Origin: Streptomyces hygroscopicus
GTDB lineage: Bacteria > Actinomycetota > Actinomycetes > Streptomycetales > Streptomycetaceae
Assembly (NCBI RefSeq): GCF_026168105.1
Contig: NZ_LBMW01000027.1
Coordinates: 49,858 to 113,857, forward strand
DNA: 64,000 bases
Reading direction: 5' to 3'
The position numbers and the translations under genes were made by a program. Shown here in pieces: positions 24,311 through 32,009 of the stretch. The notes below the pieces were generated by a model, which had not been told where the DNA came from, did not search any database, and worked only from the letters and a program-made list of their open reading frames with translations. Each line of letters opens with the position of its first letter. Position 1 is the first letter of the stretch.

Positions 24311-25018
24311 TCAGGTCTCCAGCTCGTCCAGCGCGCCGATCTGCTCCATCAGCCCGAGCCGGTCGTACTGCCACCAGCCCTCGACGATCTTCCCGTCCTC
24401 ACCGCACCGGAAGACGGTCGTGCCGGTCATGGTGACGTTCCTGCCCGTGGCCGGAATGCCGAGGAAGTCGCCCGTGTGCCTGGCCTTCCAGGTCCATCGG
24501 GTGCACACCCGGTCGCCCTGGGCGATCTGGTCCTCGAGGACGAACGCGAAGTCGAATGCGCTCCGCCAGATACCGATCTCGCGGCGCATCGCGTCCATGC
24601 CGATGGTGTCCTGCTCGTTGGCGGGGTCGTGGTCGTGGTAGTTCTCGGCGAGCACACCGTCGAGCGGCGGCAGTTCGCCCCTCATGGCGAGGATCTCGAA
24701 GAACCGCCGGACGTTGGCCGCGTACAGCTGCTCGTCCCGCACCACCTCCAGGTCGGTGAAGGTGGGCGTCTCCTCGCAGAGGGCGACCATGTCGCGGAAG
24801 ACCCTTTCGGTCTCCGGAAGATTCGAGTTCCGCATCGCCTCCTCGTACGACGGGAACTCCACGATCTCGACGATGTGCGAGGCGTCGGACCGGTCCCTGC
24901 CGATCACACTGTGTGTCGCGGTCCGTTTGCCTCCGGTCTGTTCGACCCATGTGTCCATCAGCCGGTTCATCTCGTCGAACCGGCTGGTCCTGCAGTCGAT
25001 GAGCTGGACAAAAGTCAT
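24311..25018 (-). CDS. two-domain protein with SnoaL-like ester cyclase domain
   Basis: A 235-residue protein. Residues 1 to about 95 form a small alpha/beta domain starting MTFVQLIDCRTSRFDEMN, which looks like a dimeric ferredoxin-like barrel. Residues about 105-235 are a SnoaL/NTF2-like domain with VLAENYHDHDPANEQ (conserved HDHDP), DQIAQGDRVCTRWTW, HTGDFLGIPATG and EGWWQYDRLG. The second domain is typical of polyketide cyclase-like proteins that bind small hydrophobic molecules. GGAGG lies before the ATG. I cannot assign a substrate. Confidence 0.85.
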   Translation of the reverse strand: MTFVQLIDCRTSRFDEMNRLMDTWVEQTGGKRTATHSVIGRDRSDASHIVEIVEFPSYEEAMRNSNLPETERVFRDMVALCEETPTFTDLEVVRDEQLYAANVRRFFEILAMRGELPPLDGVLAENYHDHDPANEQDTIGMDAMRREIGIWRSAFDFAFVLEDQIAQGDRVCTRWTWKARHTGDFLGIPATGRNVTMTGTTVFRCGEDGKIVEGWWQYDRLGLMEQIGALDELET

Positions 25019-25082
25019 GACGCCGCCTCCGGCCCCCCTGAGTCCGGTCGATACGCCCATTTTCCCACCCGAGGGGCGGCGT

Positions 25083-25153
25083 CACCTGTCCTGCCGCGGC
25101 CCGTACTTGTGCCGTCGAGGGTCGTACACCTGTCCTACTGTGGTCCGTACCTG
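25083..25153. repeat. 27-base imperfect duplication at the SDR 3' end
   Basis: Copies at 25083-25109 and 25127-25153 share 22 of 27 bases: CACCTGTCCT, a variable centre, then CCGTAC and TG. The second copy contains the last codons and stop of the SDR gene; the first lies just past the stop and would encode a similar Y-G-P peptide. It looks like an old tandem duplication of the gene end. Confidence 0.55.
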
Positions 25154-25908
25154 CGGCCCGTCCGGGAGGTGATCCCGCCCAGCAGCGCGCGCGGCGCCAC
25201 CTTCACCACGCCCATCAGCGCCTTGTACCGCGGGTCCGGAATGGACAGCGTCTTGCCCCGCGCCAGGTCCGCGAGCGCCGCGGCGACCAGCTTGTCCGCA
25301 TCCAGCCACATCCAGTTCGGGATGTTGGCCGTGCCCATCCCGGCGCGCTCGTGGAACTCCGTACGCACGAAGCCCGGGCACAGCGCCATCAGCCGGACCC
25401 CGGACCCGGCCATGTCCCGCGCCGCGCCCTGCGTGAACTGCACGACCCACGCCTTGGACGCCCCGTACGTCCCGCGCGGGACGAAAGCCGCGACCGAGGC
25501 CACGTTGACGATCCCGCCGCGCCCACGCGTGCGCATCGACTCCGCTGCCGCACTCGTCAGCCGCAGCACGGCCTCGCAGTGCACCTTGAGCATGCGCAGC
25601 TCGTCGGCCATCGGTACGTCGAGATAATGGCCCTTGTTGCCGAAGCCGGCGTTGTTGACGAGCAGGTCGACCGGGTTCCTGAGGTCCGACAGGCGCGCGG
25701 CCACCGCCTCGATGCCGTCATCGGCGGCCAGGTCGGCCGTCAGCACCTCCGCCTCGATGCCGTGCCGGTCGTGCAACTCGGTCGCCTGCTCCCGCAGCCG
25801 CTTGGTGTCGCGTGCCACCAGGACGAGGTCATGCCCGTCGGCGGCGAGCCGACGTGCGAACGCGGCGCCGATGCCCGCGGTCGATCCCGTAATCAGAGCC
25901 GTTGTCAT
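25135..25908 (-). CDS. short-chain dehydrogenase/reductase
   Basis: A 257-residue classical SDR. The cofactor motif TGSTAGIGAAFARRLA is at the N-terminus with VARDTKRL, suggesting NADP(H). LLVNNAGFGNKG follows, and the catalytic triad is Ser in NVASVAAFVP with Tyr and Lys in YGASKAWV (about residues 140-157). LCPGFVRTEFHE follows. The C-terminal DKLVAAALADLARGK is common in the YdfG/DltE-like group acting on unknown ketones. The ATG is preceded by TATCGT and six bases with no ribosome binding site, so the transcript is probably leaderless. Confidence 0.9.
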   Translation of the reverse strand: MTTALITGSTAGIGAAFARRLAADGHDLVLVARDTKRLREQATELHDRHGIEAEVLTADLAADDGIEAVAARLSDLRNPVDLLVNNAGFGNKGHYLDVPMADELRMLKVHCEAVLRLTSAAAESMRTRGRGGIVNVASVAAFVPRGTYGASKAWVVQFTQGAARDMAGSGVRLMALCPGFVRTEFHERAGMGTANIPNWMWLDADKLVAAALADLARGKTLSIPDPRYKALMGVVKVAPRALLGGITSRTGRRYGPQ

Positions 25909-25914
25909 GGGCCA

Positions 25915-25920
25915 ACGATA
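25915..25920 (-). promoter_or_regulatory. -10 element for a leaderless SDR transcript
   Basis: On the minus strand TATCGT is followed by six bases and the ATG at 25908. Confidence 0.45.
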
Positions 25921-25996
25921 GTGACCCGGACCGACAGCGTCCGCCTGCCGGAGGACGCATTCACCGGCTGCGTCGCCAACGTCCGTGCATACCGCG

Positions 25997-26671
25997 TCAG
26001 TTCCCCGCCGGGTACTTCTGCGCGTACTCCCGCGCCGTCGCCGCGATCTCCGTGTGCAGTGCCTCACCCGCCGCCAACAGGCTTGGCAGCAGGTGCCGTT
26101 CCGTCGTCGACGCCCGGAACTGGAGGGCGACGGTGATGTCGTGGTCGGGCCGGTGCACGACCTCGATCGGGTCGCCGGCCCGTATCTCCCCCGGCACCAC
26201 CACCCGGAGATAGGCGCCGGGCGCCCCCTTCTGCGTGAAGCGCTTCACCCAGCCGCGCTCGCCCAGGTGTTCCTGGAAGGTGCGGCACGGAATCCGCCCG
26301 GAGGTGACCTCCAGCACCAGCACGGCCCCGATGCGCCAGCGCTCGCCGATCCGGGCCCCGGACACGTCCACCCCTTGCGTGGTGAGGTTTTCGCCGAAGG
26401 CTCCGCTGGGCAGCTCCCGGCCCAGCTCGCGCTCCCAGTCGTCCAGGTCCTCGCGGGCGACCGCGTACACCGCCTGGTCGTCGCCCCCGTGGTGCCGAAG
26501 ATCGCACACGGCGTCGCCCGCCACCCCACTCGCGCCGATCCCCTTGGGGCCGGGCGCCGCCACCCGCACCGGACCGTCCACCGGCCGCTTGTCGATCCCG
26601 GTCAGGCCCTGCGGCTGGTCGGTGTGGTCGACGGCCACGGGCCTGCCCAGGTTCAGAGACAGAAGTTCCAT
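25997..26671 (-). CDS. MOSC domain protein (YiiM-like)
   Basis: A 224-residue MOSC protein. The family motifs are GVAGDAVCDLRHHGGDDQAVYA at about residues 50-70, FGENLTTQGVDVSG at about 93-105, and the conserved cysteine in SGRIPCRTFQEHLG at about 129, the sulfur- or molybdenum-binding residue. YiiM-like proteins reduce N-hydroxylated compounds using molybdenum cofactor, so a similar role is possible. The ATG lies six bases after TACCGT on the minus strand. It is divergent from the LysR gene with only 80 bases between starts, so mutual regulation is plausible. Confidence 0.88.
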   Translation of the reverse strand: MELLSLNLGRPVAVDHTDQPQGLTGIDKRPVDGPVRVAAPGPKGIGASGVAGDAVCDLRHHGGDDQAVYAVAREDLDDWERELGRELPSGAFGENLTTQGVDVSGARIGERWRIGAVLVLEVTSGRIPCRTFQEHLGERGWVKRFTQKGAPGAYLRVVVPGEIRAGDPIEVVHRPDHDITVALQFRASTTERHLLPSLLAAGEALHTEIAATAREYAQKYPAGN

Positions 26672-26677
26672 GTCCGC

Positions 26678-26683
26678 ACGGTA
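26678..26683 (-). promoter_or_regulatory. -10 element for a leaderless MOSC transcript
   Basis: On the minus strand TACCGT is followed by six bases and the ATG at 26671. Confidence 0.4.
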
Positions 26684-26739
26684 GGCGATGGCCTGTCAAA
26701 GCGTCGATGCGATATTCGCCCTCGTACCCAAGCGTCCCT

Positions 26740-26745
26740 TATGCT
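26740..26745 (+). promoter_or_regulatory. -10 element for a leaderless LysR transcript
   Basis: TATGCT is followed by six bases and the GTG at 26752. The LysR and MOSC promoters are back to back within about 80 bases. Confidence 0.45.
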
Positions 26746-26751
26746 CACGGG

Positions 26752-27648
26752 GTGATCGAGGCCCGTCATCTCCGTGTGCTGCGCGCCGTGGCCGCCACCG
26801 GTTCCTTCTCGGCGGCGGGGCGCGAGCTGGGATGCACCCAGCCCGCCGTCAGCCAGCAGATGAAGGCACTGGAGGCGTCCGTCGGCACTCCGCTGCTGGT
26901 CCGCAGCGGGCGTGAGATGCGCCTGACCGAAGCCGGTGACGCTCTGGTGCGGCATGCTGCGGGCATACTCGCGGGGCTGACCGCCGCCGAGGAGGAGGTC
27001 GCCGCCATCGCCGGCCTCAGAGCCGGCCGCGTCCGCCTCGTCTCCTTCCCGAGCGGGAGCTCCACGCTCGTCCCCGCCGCGCTGGCCGCCCTGCGCGCCG
27101 CACACCCCGGCACCCGGGTCTCCCTGGAGGAGGCCGAGCCGCCCGAGTCCGTCGAGAAGCTGCGCGCCGGCGACTGCGACATCGCGCTCGCCTTCCGCTA
27201 CGAGGGTGCGGCGGGCGCCGAGGAGTGGGACGACCTGACCGTGCGTACGTTGCTCACCGACCGGCTGGTCGGGCTCGTCCCCGAGGGGCACCCGCTGGCG
27301 GGCGCGGAATCGGTCGCCATCGGCGAGCTGTCCGGGGAACCGTGGATCGCGGGCTGCCCGCGCTGCCGGGGCCAGCTGGTGGAGGTGTGCGAGAGCGCCG
27401 GCTTCACTCCCCGGATCGACTTCGCGACCGACGACTATCCGGCGGTGGCCGGCCTGGTGGGAGCGGGCCTGGGAGTGGCCGTCCTGCCGCAGCTCGCGAT
27501 CGAGTCCGTACGTCCGAGGGGCGCGCGTCCGGTCGCGCTGGAGCCCGCGGTGCGGCGGGAGATCGTCGCGCTCACGCTGCCGGACCTCGCCCAGGTGCCG
27601 GCGGTGGCGGCGACACTGGGGGAGCTGGCGCGGGCGGCCGTGCGGTAG
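26752..27648 (+). CDS. LysR family transcriptional regulator
   Basis: A 298-residue LysR-type regulator. The N-terminal winged helix-turn-helix is IEARHLRVLRAVAATGSFSAAGRELGCTQPAVSQQ (helices at residues 18-40), followed by the linker helix and a periplasmic-binding-like effector domain with VRLVSFPSGSSTLVP, LRAGDCDIALAF and GLGVAVLPQLA. The ligand is unknown. LysR proteins often control the divergent neighbour and themselves, so the MOSC gene is the obvious candidate target. A GTG start is used because of the -10 element six bases upstream; the frame remains open 15 codons further. Confidence 0.92.
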   Translation: MIEARHLRVLRAVAATGSFSAAGRELGCTQPAVSQQMKALEASVGTPLLVRSGREMRLTEAGDALVRHAAGILAGLTAAEEEVAAIAGLRAGRVRLVSFPSGSSTLVPAALAALRAAHPGTRVSLEEAEPPESVEKLRAGDCDIALAFRYEGAAGAEEWDDLTVRTLLTDRLVGLVPEGHPLAGAESVAIGELSGEPWIAGCPRCRGQLVEVCESAGFTPRIDFATDDYPAVAGLVGAGLGVAVLPQLAIESVRPRGARPVALEPAVRREIVALTLPDLAQVPAVAATLGELARAAVR

Positions 27649-27981
27649 AGCGACCTACCGCGCTGCCGGGGCGCATCAGCGGGGCGCACTCGACGCCCGA
27701 TCCGCCTGTCGCCGCGGTCGGGCCGCGCTCCTTCAAGTCTTTGCCTCGCCCCCGCTGCATCCCCCGGCCGGTCCCTCACCCCCGCCGCATCCCCTTCGGG
27801 TGCAGCTCGCCCCCTTCAACCCCCTGCCCCTGGCTGCCTCGCCCCGATGCGCCTGGGGTCATCTCCCATCCCGGAACTGCCCTCTGGCCCCTGTCCCCCT
27901 GGGCGGTACCTCTCCCCGGCGGTGCCTCTTCCGGAAGGTGTGGGCATGCGTGTGCGTGCCCGCTCAAGCAGAAACGTTCCT
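27649..27981. other. strand-asymmetric intergenic region, whiD 3' side
   Basis: No gene is visible between the ends of the LysR gene and whiD. On the plus strand, about 27735-27930 is strongly pyrimidine-rich; the whiD 3' untranslated region would accordingly be purine-rich. A 21-base unit recurs at 27744-27764 and 27774-27794 with 19 matches (CCTCRCCCCCGCYGCATCCCC). I see no clear terminator hairpin. Confidence 0.5.
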
Positions 27982-28314
27982 TCAGTTGTTCGAGGTGGCG
28001 GTGCCCCCGCTGGTGGTCGATGCCGGCACCAGTCGGTTCCGTGCCCGTCCCATGAGCTCTTCGCGCTCGTCCTCGGTCAGTCCGCCCCACACGCCGTACG
28101 GCTCGCGCACCGCCAGTGCGTGGGCCGCACACTCCGCGCGTACGGGGCACCTCATGCAGACCTCTTTGGCCGAGTTCTCACGAGCGCTCCGGGCCGCGCC
28201 CCGCTCGCCCTCCGGATGGAAGAAGAGAGAGCTGTCGACCCCGCGGCAGGCCGCATGGAGCTGCCAGTCCCACAGATCCGCGTTCGGACCGGGAAGGCGG
28301 GAGAAATCTGCCAT
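27982..28314 (-). CDS. whiD: WhiB-like developmental regulator WhiD
   Basis: WhiD is an iron-sulfur WhiB-like protein needed for late sporulation. The 110-residue protein begins ADFSRLPGPNADLWDWQ and has the four cluster cysteines C23, C53, C56 and C62 in the pattern Cx29Cx2Cx5C. The G(V/I)WGG turn follows in EPYGVWGGLTEDERE, then a basic tail. It is very close to what I recall of S. coelicolor WhiD and to M. tuberculosis WhiB3. WhiB-family proteins bind region 4 of the primary sigma factor. AAGGGGA lies seven bases before the ATG. It is divergent from bldM with 379 bases between the starts. Confidence 0.93.
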   Translation of the reverse strand: MADFSRLPGPNADLWDWQLHAACRGVDSSLFFHPEGERGAARSARENSAKEVCMRCPVRAECAAHALAVREPYGVWGGLTEDEREELMGRARNRLVPASTTSGGTATSNN

Positions 28315-28542
28315 TGCGTGTCCCCTTGTTTCCGTTCTGGGCGGATATGTTCCCCCGACCGTACAACGACGATCTTACGAGATGAAAATATGACTCATTG
28401 CGAATCTAGCCCTAGACACAGGCGAACGGGAAGAAAAGCGGCTAAATGGGGCATAGCTTGTGATGAAAGTTCGAGGGTCCGCCGCGCATGTCTGCACCGT
28501 GTCCGCACCCTCACGTACAGTGCCGAAGATGGCTTGCTGCAC

Positions 28543-28570
28543 CGTAACTCTTTCGAGTGACCATCGTTGA
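28543..28570 (+). promoter_or_regulatory. sigma-BldN promoter of bldM
   Basis: CGTAAC (28543-28548), a 16-base spacer and CGTTGA (28565-28570) match the known sigma-BldN recognition sequence exactly, as published for bldM promoter p1. It implies a leader of about 115 bases. The remaining whiD-bldM gap is relatively AT-rich around 28370-28410 and should contain the whiD promoter, but I cannot place it with confidence. Confidence 0.9.
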
Positions 28571-28693
28571 GAGTGCGGAGGCGGTTGAAACAACAAGCGC
28601 TCGGGCAGGCGTCCGAGGGCGTCGACCGCACAGGTGACGATTCGTACCAGCCTGGAGGCTCAAGGTGACGCGCATCAGCTGCGGAGGGCGGTC

Positions 28694-29305
28694 ATGACAT
28701 CCGTCCTCGTCTGCGACGACTCCCCGCTTGCCCGAGAGGCGCTCCGCCGCGCGGTGGCGACCGTGCCCGGTGTCGAGCGCGTGACGACGGCGGCCAACGG
28801 CGAGGAAGTCCTCCGCCGCTGGGGGGCCGACCGTTCGGACCTGATTCTGATGGACGTACGCATGCCCGGTCTGGGCGGCGTCGAGACGGTGCGGCGACTG
28901 CTGTCCGCCGACCCCGGTGCGCGCATCATCATGCTCACCGTCGCCGAGGATCTCGACGGGGTGGCGCTCGCGGTCGCCGCCGGTGCGCGCGGCTATCTGC
29001 ACAAGGACGCCTCGCGCGCGGAGCTGCGGGCGACCGTCACGCAGGCCCTCGCCGACCCGACCTGGCGGCTCGCGCCGCGGCGGCTGCGCTCGGCCGAGAT
29101 GGGTGCCGCGCCGACGCTCACCGCGCGTGAGATCCAGGTGCTCGAGGGTATGAGCCACGGCCGCTCCAACGCGGAGATCGGCCGTGAGCTGTTCCTCTCG
29201 GAGGACACCGTGAAGACGCACGCCCGCCGGCTGTTCAAGAAGCTCGGCGCCTCGGACCGTGCGCACGCGGTGGCGCTCGGCTTCCGGTGGGGCCTGGTCC
29301 GTTAA
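28694..29305 (+). CDS. bldM: atypical response regulator BldM
   Basis: BldM is an orphan response-regulator-like protein required for aerial mycelium formation and, with WhiI, for sporulation genes. The 203-residue product appears essentially identical to my memory of BldM. The receiver domain has DDS near residues 8-10, D54 in ILMDVRMPG and the lysine in GYLHKDAS. The NarL-type DNA-binding domain contains LTAREIQVLEGMSHGRSN and SEDTVKTHARRLFKKLG. Published work treats it as independent of phosphorylation. GGAGGG precedes the ATG. It is transcribed from the sigma-BldN promoter above, with no kinase gene nearby. Confidence 0.96.
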   Translation: MTSVLVCDDSPLAREALRRAVATVPGVERVTTAANGEEVLRRWGADRSDLILMDVRMPGLGGVETVRRLLSADPGARIIMLTVAEDLDGVALAVAAGARGYLHKDASRAELRATVTQALADPTWRLAPRRLRSAEMGAAPTLTAREIQVLEGMSHGRSNAEIGRELFLSEDTVKTHARRLFKKLGASDRAHAVALGFRWGLVR

Positions 29306-29331
29306 GTGGATCACCGCGGGGGTGTGCGGAT

Positions 29332-29357
29332 CCCCGCCTACCGCAAGGTGGGCGGGG
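29332..29357 (+). terminator. stem-loop after bldM
   Basis: CCCCGCCTACC pairs with GGTGGGCGGGG (one T-G pair) around the tetraloop GCAA and is followed by TTGG. It lies 27 bases after the bldM stop. Confidence 0.65.
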
Positions 29358-29561
29358 TTGGCAACGGGGCCCGCCGGGCGCCCGCTGCTCGTTTCGCCGC
29401 GGATGCCGCATCCTTGAGGTGTGGAGTTCCTCGGGGACGAGTCGGTCGAGCGGGAGGGGAGGGCGCAGGAGATGAGTTCCGGCGCACCTGCTCATAACGC
29501 TTCGGTGCACAACTATGGACGCGGTGCTACGGATCGGACGACGCCGAGGCACCATGGACCG

Positions 29562-30137
29562 ATGCGCGACGACGAGACAACGGTGATCGGTGCGCTCGTT
29601 CATCGCGCCGTCGACGGCGACGAGCAGGCCACCCATGACCTGCTCGCCCGCGTCCACCCCTTGGCGCTGCGCTACTGCCGTACGCGTCTGTCCCGACTGC
29701 CCGGCGACGCACGCCACTTCGTCGAGGACCTGGCGCAGGAGGTCTGTGTCGCGGTGCTCCTCGCCCTGCCGCGTTACAAGGACACCGGGCGACCCTTCGA
29801 GGCGTTCGTCTTCGCGATCGCCGCACACAAGGTTGCGGATCTGCAGCGCGCGGCGATGCGCCACCCGGGTTCGACGGCGGTCCCCTCGGACGAGATGCCG
29901 GAACGCCCGGACGATTCGCTGGGCCCCGAGGAGCGTGCGCTGCTGAGCAGCGACGCCGAGTGGGCCAAGAAGCTGCTGGCCAATCTGCCCGAGAACCAGC
30001 GCGAGCTGCTCCTGCTGCGGATCGCGGTGGGCTTGACCGCGGAGGAAACGGGTCAGATGTTGGGAATGTCACCGGGAGCGGTGCGGGTGGCGCAGCACAG
30101 GGCGCTCAGCCGGCTGCGGGCGCTCGCCGAACAGTAG
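29562..30137 (+). CDS. shbA: RNA polymerase sigma factor, ShbA/SigD-like
   Basis: A 191-residue ECF-class sigma factor between bldM and guaB. This matches by position and content ShbA, which in S. griseus controls transcription of the principal sigma gene hrdB, and SigD of M. tuberculosis. Region 2 includes ALRYCRTRLSRL, FVEDLAQEVCVAVLLAL and FAIAAHKVADL. Region 4 includes LPENQRELLLLRIAVGLTAEETGQML and GAVRVAQHRALSRLR. The ATG at 29562 is chosen because upstream codons lose the third-position GC bias; an in-frame ATG at 29472 with GGAG adjacent is the alternative. No anti-sigma gene follows. The symbol rests on synteny and memory. Confidence 0.85.
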   Translation: MRDDETTVIGALVHRAVDGDEQATHDLLARVHPLALRYCRTRLSRLPGDARHFVEDLAQEVCVAVLLALPRYKDTGRPFEAFVFAIAAHKVADLQRAAMRHPGSTAVPSDEMPERPDDSLGPEERALLSSDAEWAKKLLANLPENQRELLLLRIAVGLTAEETGQMLGMSPGAVRVAQHRALSRLRALAEQ

Positions 30138-30326
30138 CGGCCCGTCCGGCGGGACCCTGCTCCCACCTCGCCGCACCCCTGGCTCACGGCCCCGGATGAA
30201 CGGGCGGCCCGCGGGTTCCGTACGAACACACGAAGCCCCGGGTCACCTCCAACCGTGGAATGAGAGAGCCATGCTTCCCGTTAGCATGGACATCCGCACC
30301 GATCAAGGCCATTTGGGGAAGGTGTC

Positions 30327-31832
30327 ATGACTGCCAACGTCGACGGAGTGCCCGAGAAATTCGCGACACTCGGGCTGACCTACGACGACGTGCTGCTGCT
30401 GCCGGGCGCGTCGGACATGGCGCCCGACCAGATCGACACCGCCTCGTACGTCTCCAAGAACGTCCGGGTCAATGTCCCGCTTCTGTCCGCCGCCATGGAC
30501 AAGGTCACCGAGTCACGCATGGCGATCGCGATGGCCCGCCAGGGCGGCGTCGGCGTACTCCACCGCAACCTGTCCATCGAGGACCAGGCCAACCAGGTCG
30601 ACCTGGTCAAGCGCTCCGAGTCCGGCATGGTGGCGAATCCGATCACCATCCACCCGGACGCCACGCTCGCCGAGGCCGACGCCCTGTGCGGCAAGTTCCG
30701 CATCAGCGGCGTCCCGGTCACCGACAACGCAGGCAAGTTGCTGGGCATCGTCACGAACCGCGACATGGCCTTCGAGAACGACCGCTCACTGCACGTGCGC
30801 GACGTCATGACCCCGATGCCCCTGGTCACCGGCAAGGTCGGCATCTCCGGCAGCGAGGCCATCGAGCTGCTGCGCCGCCACAAGATCGAGAAGCTTCCGC
30901 TGGTCGACGACGCGGGGGTCCTCAAGGGTCTGATCACGGTCAAGGACTTCGTGAAGGCGGAGAAGTACCCGAACGCCGCGAAGGACGCCGAGGGCCGCCT
31001 CATCGTCGGCGCCGCGGTGGGCGTGGCGGGTGACGCCTTCGAGCGCGCCCAGGCCCTGATCGAGGCGGGTGTCGACTTCATCGTCGTCGACACCGCGCAC
31101 GGCCACTCGAGGCTGGTCGGCGACATGGTCGCCAAGATCAAGTCGAACTCGTCGGGCGTCGACGTCATCGGCGGCAACATCGCCACTCGTGAGGGCGCCC
31201 AGGCGCTCATCGACTCCGGTGTGGACGGCATCAAGGTCGGCGTCGGCCCCGGTTCCATCTGCACGACCCGGGTGGTCGCAGGCATCGGCGTCCCCCAGGT
31301 CACCGCCATCTACGAGGCGTCGCTCGCGGCCAAGGAGGCCGGCGTCCCGGTCATCGGCGACGGCGGTCTGCAGTACTCCGGTGACATCGCGAAGGCCCTG
31401 GTCGCGGGCGCCGACACGGTGATGCTGGGCTCGCTGCTGGCCGGCTGCGAGGAGTCGCCGGGCGAGCTGCTGTTCATCAACGGCAAGCAGTTCAAGTCGT
31501 ACCGCGGCATGGGCTCCCTGGGCGCCATGCAGTCCCGCGGCGACCGCAAGTCCTTCTCCAAGGACCGCTACTTCCAGGAGCGCATCGCCTCCGACGACGA
31601 ACTGATCCCCGAGGGCATCGAGGGCCAGGTTCCCTACCGCGGCCCGCTCTCCTCGGTCGTCCGGCAGCTGGTCGGCGGTCTGCGCCAGTCGATGTTCTAC
31701 GTGGGCGGCAGGACGGTCCCGGAGCTCCAGGAGCGGGGCCGGTTCGTCCGGATCACGTCCGCGGGCCTCAAGGAGAGCCACCCGCACGACATCCAGATGA
31801 CGGTCGAGGCGCCGAACTACAGCAGGAGGTGA
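30327..31832 (+). CDS. guaB: IMP dehydrogenase
   Basis: GuaB oxidises IMP to XMP with NAD, the committed step of GTP synthesis. The 501-residue protein has LTYDDVLLLPG and the (beta/alpha)8 barrel interrupted by two CBS domains (about residues 105-225). The catalytic loop GVGPGSICTTRVVAGIG has the nucleophilic cysteine at residue 312. The flap contains YRGMGSLGAM and the C-terminal half EGIEGQVPYRGP. GGGGAAGGTGTC precedes the ATG, and a candidate -10 TAGCAT lies at 30282-30287. The related guaB3 follows after a terminator hairpin, and guaA lies 24 kb downstream. Confidence 0.97.
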   Translation: MTANVDGVPEKFATLGLTYDDVLLLPGASDMAPDQIDTASYVSKNVRVNVPLLSAAMDKVTESRMAIAMARQGGVGVLHRNLSIEDQANQVDLVKRSESGMVANPITIHPDATLAEADALCGKFRISGVPVTDNAGKLLGIVTNRDMAFENDRSLHVRDVMTPMPLVTGKVGISGSEAIELLRRHKIEKLPLVDDAGVLKGLITVKDFVKAEKYPNAAKDAEGRLIVGAAVGVAGDAFERAQALIEAGVDFIVVDTAHGHSRLVGDMVAKIKSNSSGVDVIGGNIATREGAQALIDSGVDGIKVGVGPGSICTTRVVAGIGVPQVTAIYEASLAAKEAGVPVIGDGGLQYSGDIAKALVAGADTVMLGSLLAGCEESPGELLFINGKQFKSYRGMGSLGAMQSRGDRKSFSKDRYFQERIASDDELIPEGIEGQVPYRGPLSSVVRQLVGGLRQSMFYVGGRTVPELQERGRFVRITSAGLKESHPHDIQMTVEAPNYSRR

Positions 31833-31895
31833 CGCACCGCGCGCGTGCGTCACGGTTCCGTCCCGCACGCACGCGCGTGGCGTCGGTGGTACGGC

Positions 31896-31931
31896 CGAGG
31901 GCGGCCCCGCAGGCACCTGGGGCCGCCCTCG
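31896..31931 (+). terminator. terminator between guaB and guaB3
   Basis: CGAGGGCGGCCCC pairs perfectly with GGGGCCGCCCTCG around a ten-base loop. It would end guaB transcripts, so guaB3 probably has its own promoter or depends on read-through. Confidence 0.7.
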
Positions 31932-32009
31932 TCGTATGTGCCGGGGGGCCGCTGTCGTAGCCGTCGGGGATACTGGAGGCGCTGGAACGCAGAGGGAAAG
32001 GCCACAGAC

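Noticed and set aside
29472..29561. N-terminal extension of the sigma factor from an upstream ATG
   Set aside because: The codons from 29472 to 29561 contain many A/T third positions, unlike the rest of the gene. The start at 29562 is preferred, although it lacks a clear ribosome binding site.
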